Shown: piece after piece, positions 4,825 through 5,269 of the stretch | How positions within the stretch are numbered: position 1 is the stretch's first letter | Layout of the letters: each line of letters opens with the position of its first letter | Assembly: GCA_014238325.1 (NCBI GenBank) | Contig: JABABH010000146.1 | Coordinates: 1-5,269 of the forward strand | Reading direction: 5' to 3' | DNA: 5,269 nt | Origin: Coxiellaceae bacterium | Lineage (GTDB): Bacteria > Pseudomonadota > Gammaproteobacteria > Coxiellales > Coxiellaceae | Notes under the pieces: generated by a model | Seen by the model: only the letters and a program-made list of their open reading frames with translations | Databases searched by the model: none | Told to the model about the DNA's origin: nothing | Position numbers and translations under genes: made by a program

Positions 4825-5269
4825 TTATGCATTCACCAAGGTCCGCAGATATGGAAATAAATCGGTCGCCAATAAACCACGCTCTCCTTCAGACTCAGCG
4901 GCTTGATCAGCAGCCATTGAATGGATTAATACTCCCTTCTCTGCAGCCATCGCACAAGAACACTGTTGGGCCAATAGTCCACCCATCACACCGCTCAGTA
5001 CATCTCCCATACCGCCCGAGGCCATGCCTGGATTACCAGCAGCACAAATACGGATGATCCCGTCCGCAGCTTGAATCAATGTCCCCGACCCCTTGAGTAC
5101 AATCGTACCATGATATTTTTCCTGTAATTGCTGAATCGCCGCCAATCGATCATCCTGTATTTCTGCACACGTGAGATTCAGCAAGCGGGATGCTTCTCCT
5201 ACATGGGGGGTCAATATCCAATGATCTCTTTGCACGGGAGCCTGACTTAATAAATTTAAAGCATCGGCG
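4825..5269 (-). CDS. nnrD: ADP-dependent NAD(P)H-hydrate dehydratase (NnrD), C-terminal part, runs off the right edge
   Basis: NnrD uses ADP or ATP to convert S-NAD(P)HX, the damaged hydrated cofactor, back to NAD(P)H. The 147 visible residues are the C-terminal half of the ribokinase-like domain. They begin ADALNLL, the conserved segment after the catalytic core start, then ILTPHVGE (18-25, usually TPHPGE), VLKGSGT (57-63), and the nucleotide/active-site loop NPGMASGGMGDVLSG (79-93) with the probable catalytic Asp89. The end (GLLATDLFPYLRTLVNA) is the normal C terminus. The frame stays open through the edge, so the GTG at 5235 is internal and not the start. Many proteobacteria fuse this domain behind an NnrE epimerase, which cannot be judged here. 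tsaE follows directly, as in enterobacteria, which indicates a shared operon. Confidence 0.95.
   Translation of the reverse strand, partial: ADALNLLSQAPVQRDHWILTPHVGEASRLLNLTCAEIQDDRLAAIQQLQEKYHGTIVLKGSGTLIQAADGIIRICAAGNPGMASGGMGDVLSGVMGGLLAQQCSCAMAAEKGVLIHSMAADQAAESEGERGLLATDLFPYLRTLVNA

Noticed and set aside
3188..4832. A tRNA-modification island formed by tRNA-Ser, the EVE gene and tsaE
   Set aside because: t6A is made on ANN-decoding tRNAs, not on this UCG-decoding serine tRNA, and the genes are in different transcription units. The grouping is most likely incidental.
4755..5057. A 100-codon plus-strand open frame
   Set aside because: It lies antisense to tsaE and nnrD, both of which have clear conserved motifs, and its translation looks like no protein family. 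It is a shadow frame.

Overview
The window looks like the chromosome of a gammaproteobacterium with moderate, slightly A+T-leaning composition. The nnrD-tsaE pair is arranged as in Gammaproteobacteria, and the succinate-semialdehyde dehydrogenase resembles the proteobacterial YneI/Sad type. A host-associated lineage such as Legionellales is possible, but that is a guess and no marker in the window fixes it. There is no insertion sequence, prophage, CRISPR array, rRNA or toxin-antitoxin pair.

Layout from left to right. Positions 1-146 hold no complete gene. They carry an 11-bp inverted repeat (5-53) and an A+T-rich promoter-like segment (84-112) that is overlaid by an 8-bp dyad. Positions 147-3171 hold a tight two-gene plus-strand operon with 1 nt between the genes: a membrane-anchored FMN/iron-sulfur glutamate-synthase-type protein, then a NAD(P)-dependent succinate-semialdehyde dehydrogenase. 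Next, on the minus strand, come a tRNA-Ser(CGA) gene (3188-3276) with its own promoter and an EVE-domain protein gene (3316-3774). A 106-bp divergent intergenic region separates the EVE gene from a plus-strand gene for an unrecognised 165-residue protein (3881-4378). The last 35 bp of that gene overlap, tail to tail, the end of tsaE on the minus strand. tsaE follows the 3' part of nnrD, which runs off the right edge.

Functionally, the first operon suggests glutamate or 2-oxoglutarate related metabolism: a glutamate-synthase-like FMN domain plus an enzyme making succinate from succinate semialdehyde. No GABA transaminase or glutamate decarboxylase is present to confirm a GABA shunt. nnrD repairs hydrated NAD(P)H, and tsaE is the ATPase of the tRNA t6A pathway. 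These two are a conserved housekeeping pair. The usual next genes, amiB and mutL, are not here.

I see no convincing new multi-gene system. The items most worth a second look are the FMN-domain/dehydrogenase operon with its dyad-covered promoter, and the orphan 165-residue protein.
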